Below, piece after piece: positions 1 through 5,838 of a stretch of DNA of 8,465 bases. Source of the DNA: Thermoplasmata archaeon (GTDB lineage: Archaea; Thermoplasmatota; Thermoplasmata; Lutacidiplasmatales; UBA184); the NCBI GenBank assembly GCA_030043545.1, contig JASHXM010000053.1:1-8465 (forward strand), in the 5' to 3' direction. Numbering within the stretch: position 1 is the stretch's first letter; every line of letters begins with the position of its first letter. Below the pieces are notes generated by a model. The model ran no database searches. It was not told the DNA's origin and worked only from the letters and a program-made list of their open reading frames with translations. Position numbers and translations under genes: made by a program.

Positions 1-36
1 GGGAGGATACCGCGTCGAGAGCTGCGCGACGCGCAC
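1..36 (-). CDS. Partial CDS: N-terminus of a probable GT4-type glycosyltransferase
   Basis: Only the first 12 codons lie in the window, from a GTG at 36-34 running off the left edge. They read MRVAQLSTRYPP. In GT-B glycosyltransferases of family 4 the first beta strand and loop typically read like M-R-[IV]-x-x-[VL]-S-x-x-[YF]-P-P, followed by a Gly-rich loop, and this stretch fits closely. The frame begins 44 nt after the stop of the M20 peptidase on the same strand. An ATG at 65-63 reaches a stop after six codons and can be excluded. Ribosome binding is weak (GGTAGG-like, about 12 nt upstream). The call rests on a 12-residue motif, so the family is a suggestion. If correct, it would be a sugar transferase for cell-surface or lipid glycosylation. 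Confidence 0.4.
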   Translation of the reverse strand, partial: MRVAQLSTRYPP

Positions 37-80
37 GGCGCCGGCTACCTACCGGGGCTCTTCATCCCGCGGGTCGGCGC

Positions 81-1169
81 TCACGACGCGCTGCGGGCGC
101 TCGCGAGCCGCTGCGCGTACTTCTTGTACGCCTCGGTCGCCCGCGCGACCGCCTCGGTCTTCACGTACTCGTTCGCCTGGTGGGAGAGCTCCTCCTCGCC
201 GGCGCCGAAGATGACGACCCGGGGGTTCACCTGGGCGTAGTGGACCGCCTCGGAGGCGTGGACGAGGACCGTCGGCTCCGCCTGGGCGACCTCCCGCAGG
301 ATGCGGACGTGGTCGGCGTTCGGGTCGATCTGCACCGCCGGCATCGTGAGGATCCGCCGGAGCGTGAACGGCGTCTTGATCCGGCGCAGGTGCTCCTCGA
401 TCTCGTGGTACAGCTGGTCCGGGGTGTACGGCGGCGGGAAGCGGATGTCGACCTCGCTCGTCGCCTTGTTCGGCACGACGTTGATCCGGCTGCCGCCCGC
501 GAACGTGCCGATGTTGAGGGTCACCGAGCCGAGCTCGGGGTGGGCGATCCGGCCCTTGAACGACTCGAGCCCCCGGAGGATCCGCATCATCTTGCCGATC
601 GCGTTCTCCCCGAGATGCGGCATCGCGCCGTGGGCCGCCTTCCCGCGGGTCTCGATGGCGAGGTCGAGGACCCCCTTCTCGGCGTAGGCGACCTTGAGCC
701 CCGTCGGCTCCCCGACGATCACCGCCTTCGCCCGGCGCAGCGGCAGCGTCTTCGACAACGCCACCGCGCCTTGCATCGCGGTCTCCTCGTCGGTCGTGAG
801 CGCCAGGACGACGGGGATCTTTCGGGCGACGAGATCCTGGGCCGCCTCGAGCATCGCGACGACCGTCCCTTTCATGTCCGCCGCCCCGCGGCCGTACATC
901 CGGCCCGACGCGAGCTGGCTCTGGGAGAAGCTCCAGTAGTCCCCGACGGGCGGGGTGTCCAGGTGCCCGGAGAGGACGACGCCTCCCTGGCCGAACTCCG
1001 CGAGCAGCGCCGGGGAGTGCGGGTCGCCGAACAGGGTGTTGCGCATCCGGATCTGGTCGGTGAACGACTGGACGTAGTCGAGCACCTCCTGCTTGTCGGA
1101 GAACGGGTCGCTGGGGATCTTGATCAGCTCCGCCAACATCTCCACCATCTGGCGCTTCAGCGGAACCAC
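81..1169 (-). CDS. M20 family metallopeptidase/deacylase (ArgE/DapE/ACY1 type)
   Basis: A 362-residue zinc-dependent amidohydrolase of clan MH. The di-metal active site is complete: SGHLD (His69, Asp71), GRGAADMKG (bridging Asp98), TTDEET (catalytic Glu128, metal ligand Glu129), GEPTG (Glu154) and a final ligand His330 in GAGEEELSHQANEYV. The inserted lid/dimerisation domain spans roughly residues 165-275 and carries His180 in the AHGAMPH motif, which in dimeric relatives reaches the partner's active site. Relatives remove acyl groups from amino acids (acetylornithine, succinyl-diaminopimelate, LysW-linked intermediates) or cleave peptides. The SHQANEY ending recalls archaeal DapE-like members, but the substrate cannot be read from sequence. 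I used the GTG at 1169, directly preceded by GAGGGG. An ATG at 1148 (residue 8) is the alternative. It is divergent from the PAC2 gene and lies upstream of the partial glycosyltransferase, with no biosynthetic neighbour to fix the pathway. Confidence 0.93.
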   Translation of the reverse strand: MVPLKRQMVEMLAELIKIPSDPFSDKQEVLDYVQSFTDQIRMRNTLFGDPHSPALLAEFGQGGVVLSGHLDTPPVGDYWSFSQSQLASGRMYGRGAADMKGTVVAMLEAAQDLVARKIPVVLALTTDEETAMQGAVALSKTLPLRRAKAVIVGEPTGLKVAYAEKGVLDLAIETRGKAAHGAMPHLGENAIGKMMRILRGLESFKGRIAHPELGSVTLNIGTFAGGSRINVVPNKATSEVDIRFPPPYTPDQLYHEIEEHLRRIKTPFTLRRILTMPAVQIDPNADHVRILREVAQAEPTVLVHASEAVHYAQVNPRVVIFGAGEEELSHQANEYVKTEAVARATEAYKKYAQRLASARSAS

Positions 1170-1212
1170 CCCCTCACGCCGTTCGATGGAGCACCCTGCG
1201 AACGCACGTCTC

Positions 1213-1242
1213 CGTCCGATAGGCCGGACGATTCATAATCGT
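1213..1242. promoter_or_regulatory. Two overlapping inverted repeats upstream of the M20 gene
   Basis: CGTCCG (1213-1218) and CGGACG (1225-1230) form a perfect 6-bp inverted repeat with a 6-nt spacer. Its right arm overlaps a second perfect repeat, ACGATT-CAT-AATCGT (1228-1242). The second contains the only AT-rich run in this divergent spacer, about 60-75 nt before the M20 start. On the minus strand it reads GATTATGAATC and could supply the TATA element. A dyad overlapping a basal promoter is typical of an archaeal repressor operator. The operator role is inference; the repeats are directly visible. Confidence 0.5.
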
Positions 1243-1271
1243 TCGCCCGGCGCCGGAAGCCGCGGCCGGCC

Positions 1272-1314
1272 CGGTCGGCCGAGGTTCGACGCCCCCGACC
1301 GAAGTCGCTTAAGG
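1272..1314 (+). promoter_or_regulatory. Putative promoter of the PAC2-GNAT unit with a flanking inverted repeat
   Basis: AGTCGCTTAAG (1303-1313) is an isolated AT-containing box whose centre lies about 37 nt before the PAC2 ATG. A nearly identical AGTCGCTAAG precedes the CBS-HPF gene. I read it as a weak TATA box, with the purine-rich bases just before it in the BRE position. Directly upstream, CGGTCGG (1272-1278) and CCGACCG (1295-1301) form a perfect 7-bp inverted repeat with a 16-nt spacer, a possible regulator site. Assignment is by position and recurrence only. Confidence 0.45.
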
Positions 1315-1338
1315 CGCGCCGCGCTCCTCGCGGCCTCC

Positions 1339-1344
1339 GGAGGG
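1339..1344 (+). promoter_or_regulatory. Shine-Dalgarno sequence GGAGGG deciding the PAC2 start
   Basis: GGAGGG ends 3 nt before the ATG at 1348. The open frame extends upstream to 1093, but that part is antisense to the M20 gene and non-coding in character. The SD and the start of PAC2 homology both favour 1348. Confidence 0.6.
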
Positions 1345-1347
1345 CCG

Positions 1348-2127
1348 ATGGAGAACGGGCACGTGCGGATCGTCGACACCCGCGAGGAGTCGCTCCGCGG
1401 CGCGATGGTCGTCGTCGGGTTCCCGACCCACGGCCTCGTCGGGTCGGTCGCCGCGAGCTACCTCGTCCACTCCCTCGACATGACCCAGGTCGCGTACATG
1501 GTCAGCGAGGAGTTCCCTCCGACCGTCATCATGGAGGAGGGGGTCGTCGGCGCCCCCGTCCGCCTGTACGCCAGCAAGCTCGTCTGCGGGGTCGACCGCT
1601 CCTGCGACCAGCTGGTCGTCGTCATCGCCGACATCCAGCCGCCGGTGGCGATGCTGAACGAGCTGGGCCGGGTGCTGCTCGATTGGGCCGAGTCGAAAGG
1701 GGTCCAGCTCGTCGTCGCGATCGAGGGGCAGCCGATCGAGAACGAGTCGGTCCGGGGGGATGCGCGCGTCGTCGCGATGGCGAACCGGGCGGCCGCTCCG
1801 CTGCTCGAGAAGTACCAGTTCCAGGCGGCGAACGGGGTCGTCACCGGGCTCGCCGGCGGTCTCTTGCTCGGCGCGATCGGACGGACGACGCCCGTCCTCT
1901 GCCTCGTCGCCCAGGCGCACAAGGACTACCCCGACGCCCGGGCCGCCGCCAAGGTGATCGAGACGGTGAATCCGCTCGTCCCGCTGCTCGTGCTCGACAC
2001 GAAGCCGCTCCGCGACAAGGCCCGACAGATCGAGGCGGAGGTGCGGAAGACCCTCCAGCAGACGAAGGAGTCGGTGTCGCGGATGCGCGCGGCCGAGCCC
2101 GAAGGGGCGGGTGAGATGTATCGCTGA
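1348..2127 (+). CDS. PAC2-family proteasome assembly chaperone with C-terminal HbYX motif
   Basis: A 259-residue PAC2-family protein, related to archaeal PbaA/PbaB and eukaryotic Pba1/Pba2 (PAC1/PAC2). These chaperones assist assembly of the 20S core particle and bind its alpha-ring. Family hallmarks are the early VVVGFPTHGLVGSVAASYL segment (about residues 21-40, a P-loop-like Gly-rich turn), a central QLVVVIAD strand and NGVVTGLAGGLLLGA (about 163-177). The last residues are E-M-Y-R-stop, which matches the hydrophobic-Tyr-any (HbYX) signature that docks into inter-subunit pockets of the 20S alpha-ring. Residues 215-250 look helical and charged (KAR..EAEVRKTLQQTKESVSRM), placing the tail on an extended arm. 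The start is the ATG at 1348, after GGAGGG. The next gene begins inside its last codons, so the two are probably co-translated. No proteasome subunit gene is in the window. Confidence 0.88.
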   Translation: MENGHVRIVDTREESLRGAMVVVGFPTHGLVGSVAASYLVHSLDMTQVAYMVSEEFPPTVIMEEGVVGAPVRLYASKLVCGVDRSCDQLVVVIADIQPPVAMLNELGRVLLDWAESKGVQLVVAIEGQPIENESVRGDARVVAMANRAAAPLLEKYQFQAANGVVTGLAGGLLLGAIGRTTPVLCLVAQAHKDYPDARAAAKVIETVNPLVPLLVLDTKPLRDKARQIEAEVRKTLQQTKESVSRMRAAEPEGAGEMYR

Positions 2128-2614
2128 CACGGCGCCGGGCCGGACCGAGGCGCCGGTCCCCTCGGACCGGCCGTCGGCCCGACTGCGCGGCTTCCGGCCC
2201 GACGATGTCGTACCGATCGCGGCGATCGTCGAGGAGGCGCTGCACGAGCGGTACGATCCGTCGCTGTACGGTTCGCTGAGCGCGGAGTGGCCGGACGGCT
2301 TCCTCGTCGCCGTCGACGCCGACGACCGGCCGGTCGGCTTCCTCCTCGGCGTGACGCAGGTGCCGGGCGAAGCGCGCGTGCTGATGTTCGCGGTCGAGCG
2401 GGACCACCGGGCCCGGGGGGTCGGCGCGCTGCTGATGGACGCGTTCCTCGCCGCGTCCCGGGGGCGCGGGTTCCAGCGGGCGACGCTCGAGGTCCGCGTC
2501 TCGAACGCGACCGCGATCCGGTTCTACGCCCGCTACGGCTACTCGGTCGTCGACCTCCTCCGGTCGTACTACTCCGACGGAGAGAACGGCTACCAGATGG
2601 CCCGCCCGGTCTAG
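2111..2614 (+). CDS. GNAT acetyltransferase, Ard1/RimI-like (protein N-terminal acetylation)
   Basis: A 167-residue GCN5-related acetyltransferase. The acetyl-CoA-binding motif A is VERDHRARGVGALLMDAF, with the R-x-x-G-x-G loop at Arg100, Gly103 and Gly105. Motif B is TLEVRVSNATAIRFYARYGY (about 125-144), in which Tyr139 is the usual general-acid position. The ending YYSDGENGYQMA resembles the YY-x-D-G-E-x-A-Y-x-M ending of Ard1/RimI N-alpha-acetyltransferases, so the likely role is acetylating protein N-termini, possibly co-translationally. The GTG at 2111 overlaps PAC2 by 17 nt and follows GGGGCGG. No other ATG, GTG or TTG occurs in frame before residue 81, so this start is effectively forced. 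About 23 residues before the fold are a Pro/Ala/Arg-rich lead. The substrate is inferred; other small-molecule GNATs remain possible. Confidence 0.87.
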   Translation: MRCIADTAPGRTEAPVPSDRPSARLRGFRPDDVVPIAAIVEEALHERYDPSLYGSLSAEWPDGFLVAVDADDRPVGFLLGVTQVPGEARVLMFAVERDHRARGVGALLMDAFLAASRGRGFQRATLEVRVSNATAIRFYARYGYSVVDLLRSYYSDGENGYQMARPV

Positions 2615-2627
2615 TCCGGGGTTCCGC

Positions 2628-2637
2628 AGTCGCTAAG
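2628..2637 (+). promoter_or_regulatory. Putative TATA-like box for the CBS-HPF gene
   Basis: AGTCGCTAAG lies in the 47-bp spacer after the acetyltransferase, centred about 28 nt before the ATG at 2662. It differs by one base deletion from AGTCGCTTAAG upstream of the PAC2 gene. There is no convincing Shine-Dalgarno before 2662, which with this spacing suggests a leaderless transcript. Confidence 0.45.
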
Positions 2638-2661
2638 ACCCCGTGCCTGGGTGGCGGCGCG

Positions 2662-3909
2662 ATGCCCGCCGCGTGGCCGACCGCCGCCGAGCTGATGACC
2701 AAGCGACCGGCGACCGTTCCGTACGACGCTCCCGTCTCTCGGGCGCTGGGCCTGATGCGGAGCCACGGCTACCACGAGGCGCCGGTCCTCCGCCGCTCCC
2801 ACCTGATCGGGATGATCACGATGGAGTCGATCGCCCGGCGCGTGCGCAGCGCGCTCACGACGAAGGTCGAGCACCTGCTCGTGCTGCCGCCGCTCGTCAC
2901 TCCGTCGACGACGTACCCCGAGGTCGCCGAGATGCTCCTCGCCGCCGGACTGCGCGCGGCGCCGGTCGTCGGGCGGCGGGGGGAGCTGCTCGGGATCGTG
3001 AGCCGGACCGACCTGGTCCGTGCGCTCGGCCAGGTGCCGCTGTTCGACCGGGGCCGGATCCCGACGGTCGAGGCGCTCGCCCGGCCGCCGGCCCTCGTCG
3101 TCCGCGAGAACGACCTCTGCCGCCACCTGGTCGAGCAGATCCGTCTCCTCGAGGAGCACCCGTTCCCGGTCGTCGACCGGAAAGGGCGCCTGGTCGGGGC
3201 CGTCGGCGTGAAGGACCTGACGGAGGTCCTCTGGCGTCCGACGGTCGGGGGGAAGCGCGATCCCCGCGCGATCAGCACCGCCCTCAACGTCGAGGTCGGC
3301 TCGATCATGCACGCCCCGCCGGTCACGGTCCCGAGCGGCACCGACGTCGTCGCCGCGGCCCGGCGGATGACGCAGGAGAAGGTGTCGAGCGTCTTCGTCG
3401 TCGAGGACGGGCGCCCGACGCGGGTCCTCGCGCAGGCCGACCTCTTGGGCCTGATCGTCGCCCAGAGCCGCCCAACGCGCGCGCGCCCGCGGGTCGAGGA
3501 CGTCTACGTCGAGATCACCGGGCTCCGGGGCGCCGGCGACCCGGCGCTGATCGCCGAGATCGACCAGCTCGTCGCGCGCGGGCTCGGCCGGATGACGCGG
3601 TACTGCCGCCCGAGCCTCCTCTCGCTCCACTTCGCCCCCCACGCGACCCACCGGACGAACGACCTCACGGTCGAAGCCCGACTCCACACCGGGGACGGCA
3701 TCTTCTACGCCTCGCACACCGGCTGGAACCTGATGGCCGGCGTCTCGGGCCTGCTCGACGACCTCGCCGCCCAGACCCACCGGGTCCACGAGGCGTCGCG
3801 GCAGCGGTCCCGTCGACGCGGGGGCGGGGTCCCCGTCGAGGAGTCGCCGGTCGATGACCCGGAGCTGGAGCGGCGGATCCGCGCCGCGACCGGGGACGCG
3901 GGGCCGTAG
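2662..3909 (+). CDS. Four-CBS-domain protein fused to an HPF/RaiA-like ribosome-binding domain
   Basis: A 415-residue fusion. Four CBS repeats occupy about residues 8-60, 68-122, 135-190 and 212-268. Each has the typical beginning (LMTKRPATVP, LVLPPLVTPS, LARPPALVVR, IMHAPPVTVP) and the G-x-[ILV]-[TS]-x-x-D-like end (LIGMITMESI, LLGIVSRTDL, LVGAVGVKDL, RVLAQADLLG). Two Bateman modules of this kind usually bind adenine nucleotides or S-adenosyl ligands. Residues about 279-382 resemble the HPF/RaiA/S30Ae fold: VYVEITGL, a helix DPALIAEIDQLVARGLGRM, then LTVEARLHTGDGIFYASHTGWNLMAGVSGLLDDLAAQTHR. This ends in a basic tail (RQRSRRR) suited to rRNA. HPF-like proteins occupy the 30S tRNA/mRNA sites and silence ribosomes. 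I infer a hibernation factor controlled by nucleotide state; CBS-containing archaeal hibernation factors may be known under other names. NAC follows after 16 nt, and the open frame upstream of 2662 is a shadow of the acetyltransferase gene. Confidence 0.85.
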   Translation: MPAAWPTAAELMTKRPATVPYDAPVSRALGLMRSHGYHEAPVLRRSHLIGMITMESIARRVRSALTTKVEHLLVLPPLVTPSTTYPEVAEMLLAAGLRAAPVVGRRGELLGIVSRTDLVRALGQVPLFDRGRIPTVEALARPPALVVRENDLCRHLVEQIRLLEEHPFPVVDRKGRLVGAVGVKDLTEVLWRPTVGGKRDPRAISTALNVEVGSIMHAPPVTVPSGTDVVAAARRMTQEKVSSVFVVEDGRPTRVLAQADLLGLIVAQSRPTRARPRVEDVYVEITGLRGAGDPALIAEIDQLVARGLGRMTRYCRPSLLSLHFAPHATHRTNDLTVEARLHTGDGIFYASHTGWNLMAGVSGLLDDLAAQTHRVHEASRQRSRRRGGGVPVEESPVDDPELERRIRAATGDAGP

Positions 3910-3925
3910 GCCTCGGAGCGCGACG

Positions 3926-4333
3926 ATGATCCCCGGCGGCGGTCGGAACCCGCGCCAGATCGAGATGATGATGCGCCGGATGGGGATGACGACCGAGGCG
4001 GTCCCCGGCGTCGAGGAGGTCGTCGTCCGCACGGCGACCAAGGAGCACGTCTTCAAGGCGCCCGAGGTGACGATCCTGACCGTCCAGGGGGTCCGGACGT
4101 ACCAGGTCGTCGGGACCCCGCAGGTGCGGCCGCGGGGCACGGCGGGGGCGACCGCACCGGCCGCCCCCTCGGGGGCGGCGCCGGCCGCTCCGACCGGACC
4201 GCCGGAGGAGGATATCCAGCTCGTAATGGAGCAGGCGAACGTCTCCCGCGAGGAGGCGATCGAGGCGCTGTTCACCACGAACGGCGCCCCGGCCGAGGCG
4301 ATAATGAAGATCCTCACCCGGGGCGAGCGGTGA
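3926..4333 (+). CDS. nac: Nascent polypeptide-associated complex protein (archaeal NAC)
   Basis: A 135-residue archaeal NAC alpha-type protein, a ribosome-bound homodimeric chaperone that meets nascent chains at the exit tunnel. The start MIPGGGRNPRQIEMMMRRMGM is characteristic of archaeal NAC: a Gly-rich tip, then a basic helix that contacts the ribosome. The NAC beta-barrel region covers about residues 28-65 (VVVRTATKEHVFKAPEVTIL, then VQGVRTYQVVG). A Thr/Ala/Pro linker (about 70-93) leads to the C-terminal UBA domain (about 95-132, EDIQLVMEQANVSREEAIEAL ending AIMKIL). I chose the ATG at 3926, preceded by GGAG at 3915-3918 (7-nt spacing), over an ATG at 3854 that lies inside the CBS-HPF gene. 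The 16-nt gap upstream and the 4-nt overlap downstream place it within an operon. The linker is longer and more Ala/Pro-rich than I would expect for a compact archaeal NAC. Confidence 0.95.
   Translation: MIPGGGRNPRQIEMMMRRMGMTTEAVPGVEEVVVRTATKEHVFKAPEVTILTVQGVRTYQVVGTPQVRPRGTAGATAPAAPSGAAPAAPTGPPEEDIQLVMEQANVSREEAIEALFTTNGAPAEAIMKILTRGER
4160..4179 (+). repeat. Perfect 9-bp GC inverted repeat inside the nac linker codons
   Basis: GCCGCCCCC (4160-4168) and GGGGGCGGC (4171-4179) are separated by only TC. As RNA this would be a very stable hairpin. It lies in the Ala/Pro-rich linker between the NAC and UBA domains. It may be a by-product of Ala/Pro/Gly codons in a GC-rich gene. Confidence 0.55.
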
Positions 4334-4776
4334 GCTCGCCGCCGACGAAGATCGCGCGCGAGTGCGTCGAGGCGTACCTCTACGCGACCCCCCCGCTCGA
4401 GCTCCTCCTGTTCCGCCGCCCGCCCGAGCGCGGACGGTTCTGGGTGCCGGTGAGCGGCAAGGTCGACCCCGGCGACCGGGATTTCGAGGCGGCGCTCCTC
4501 CGGGAGATCGACGAGGAGACCGGGCTCCGGCCCGCGGCGCCGCCCGAGCCGCTCGACTGGCACGTCCCGTTCCCCGCGGAGAACGGCGAGACGTGGCGCC
4601 TGCACGCCTACGCCGTCCGGGTCGCTCGGGATGCCCGGCCGGTGCTGAGCCGGGAGCACGACGCGTCGGAGTGGGTCACGACGTCCGAGGCGATCCGGCG
4701 GCTCCACTTCCCGGATAACGCCGAGGCGGTCCGGCGGCTGGCCGCGCGGCTCGACCCGGGCCCCCGAAAGGCTTAG
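4330..4776 (+). CDS. Nudix hydrolase
   Basis: A 148-residue Nudix-fold pyrophosphohydrolase. The Nudix box is GKVDPGDRDFEAALL followed by REIDEETGL: Arg58, Glu59, Glu62 and Glu63 are the catalytic and Mg-binding core. It departs from the textbook G-x5-E-x7-REUxEExGU pattern by Asp in place of the first Glu and one extra residue, a form I recognise from other Nudix families. The RRPPERGRFWVPVSGKV segment before the box resembles proteins that hydrolyse nucleoside triphosphate-type substrates (NudB-like dATP/dihydroneopterin triphosphate pyrophosphatases), but specificity cannot be assigned. A late REHDASEWVTTSEAIRRLHFPDN segment is the usual closing strand and helix. The start is GTG, overlapping the nac stop as GTGA, so translation is probably coupled. 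It acts on a diffusible nucleotide-like substrate in the cytoplasm; the reason for pairing with nac is unclear. Confidence 0.9.
   Translation: MSSPPTKIARECVEAYLYATPPLELLLFRRPPERGRFWVPVSGKVDPGDRDFEAALLREIDEETGLRPAAPPEPLDWHVPFPAENGETWRLHAYAVRVARDARPVLSREHDASEWVTTSEAIRRLHFPDNAEAVRRLAARLDPGPRKA
4766..4776 (+). promoter_or_regulatory. Putative TATA-like box for dph2
   Basis: GAAAGGCTTAG ends on the stop codon of the Nudix gene and is centred about 28-30 nt before the dph2 GTG at 4801. The CTTAG core resembles the boxes before the PAC2 and CBS-HPF genes. It suggests dph2 can be transcribed on its own besides read-through from the nac operon. The evidence is positional only. Confidence 0.35.
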
Positions 4777-4800
4777 CGGCGCCCGAAGCGCTCGAGGGGC

Positions 4801-5838
4801 GTGGACGCCCCGGCAGCGACGCCGCCCGGCCAGGTCCCCGCGGCGCCGACGTTCGCCACGGTCGGACCGGAGCTGTTCGCCGCGGTGCGCGCGGCCGCGC
4901 CCAAGCGGATCGTCCTGCAGGTGCCGGCCGGGTTGGTCCGGGACGCGCACGAACTCGCCGCTCGCCTCCGCACCGAGGTCGGCACTCCCGTCGACGTCGC
5001 GGCGCGGGCGTGCTTCGGCGCCTGCGACCCGCCGTCCCGGGACGAAGCTCCTCGGGCGGATCTCGCGGTCGTGCTCGGGCACGCTCCGATCCCGAACGCG
5101 CTTCCGGCGCGACGGACGTTCTTCGTGGAGATGCGCTCGGACGTCGGTGACCCGGACGCGATCGCGCGCGTGGTCCGGGACGCCGACCTCCCGCGGCGGC
5201 TCGGGCTCGTGGCGTCGGTCCAACACCTCGATCTCGTCCCGACGCTCGCCGTGGCCCTCGAACGGGTCGGGTACACGGGGGTGGTCGGCCGAGGCGACCG
5301 ACGGCTCGCGTACCCCGCCCAGGCGCTCGGCTGCAACTACACCGGGGCCGAAGCGACCCGCGACGCCGTCGATGCGTTCCTGTTTGTCGGCTCGGGGCGC
5401 TTCCATCCGATCGGGCTCGCCCTCGCCGTCGATCGGCCGGTCTGGTCGATCGACCCGTTCCGCGGCGTGCTCGAGGCCCCGATCGACCGGGCGTCGATCG
5501 TGCGTCGGCGCCAGCTCGCCGTCGCCGCGGCGCGCGACGCCCGCCGGTGGGGGGTCCTCGTCTCGACGTTCGTCGGCCAGATGCGGATGCCCTCGGCGCT
5601 CGCCCTCCAGGAACGCGCGCGGAGCCGGGGGCGCGAGGCGGAGATCCTGCTGGCGGACCGGATCGACGGGCGGGACCTCGAGGGCCGCTCGTTCGACGCG
5701 TATGTCAGCACCGCGTGTCCGCGCATCGCGATCGACGACGGCCCGAACTACGCGAAACCGCTCCTGACGCCGCCCGAGTTCCTGATGGCGCTCGGGGAGC
5801 TTCCGCTCGAGCCGTACCGATTCGACACGTTCCACTAG
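4801..5838 (+). CDS. dph2: Diphthamide biosynthesis enzyme Dph2 (archaeal)
   Basis: A 345-residue Dph1/Dph2-family protein. In archaea it works as a homodimer with one [4Fe-4S] cluster per subunit, transferring the 3-amino-3-carboxypropyl group of SAM to the target histidine of translation elongation factor 2, the first step of diphthamide synthesis. The three cluster cysteines are present, one per structural repeat: Cys75 in CFGACDPPSRDE, Cys178 in LGCNYTGA and Cys306 in STACPRIAIDD. A fourth, Cys71, is close to the first. Other signatures are LQVPAGLVRDA, GRGDRRLAYPAQ, VGSGRFHPIGLALA, WSIDPF, GQMRM and the closing KPLLTPPEFLMAL with an acidic/aromatic tail. The length and the 34 residues before the first conserved strand match the Pyrococcus enzyme as I remember it, supporting the GTG at 4801 (GAGGGG one base upstream). 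GTG codons at residues 29 and 42 would cut into the domain. The N-terminal 17 residues are a Pro/Ala-rich extension. Confidence 0.96.
   Translation: MDAPAATPPGQVPAAPTFATVGPELFAAVRAAAPKRIVLQVPAGLVRDAHELAARLRTEVGTPVDVAARACFGACDPPSRDEAPRADLAVVLGHAPIPNALPARRTFFVEMRSDVGDPDAIARVVRDADLPRRLGLVASVQHLDLVPTLAVALERVGYTGVVGRGDRRLAYPAQALGCNYTGAEATRDAVDAFLFVGSGRFHPIGLALAVDRPVWSIDPFRGVLEAPIDRASIVRRRQLAVAAARDARRWGVLVSTFVGQMRMPSALALQERARSRGREAEILLADRIDGRDLEGRSFDAYVSTACPRIAIDDGPNYAKPLLTPPEFLMALGELPLEPYRFDTFH

Noticed and set aside
37..65. Short frame from the ATG at 65 on the minus strand
   Set aside because: It reaches a stop after six codons.
180..1238. Long plus-strand open frame opposite the M20 peptidase gene
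   Set aside because: Low-complexity Arg/Asp/Leu-rich translation with no motifs. The minus strand has a complete set of M20 active-site residues.
2287..2661. N-terminal extension of the CBS-HPF protein to 540 residues
   Set aside because: It overlaps the acetyltransferase in another frame and is Arg/Pro-rich. CBS homology starts just after the ATG at 2662.
2611..5835. A 1074-codon open frame on the minus strand, antisense to CBS-HPF, nac, the Nudix gene and dph2
   Set aside because: It is Arg/Pro/Glu/Asp-rich with no recognisable domain, while the opposite strand encodes four well-conserved proteins. High GC removes stop codons from antisense frames.
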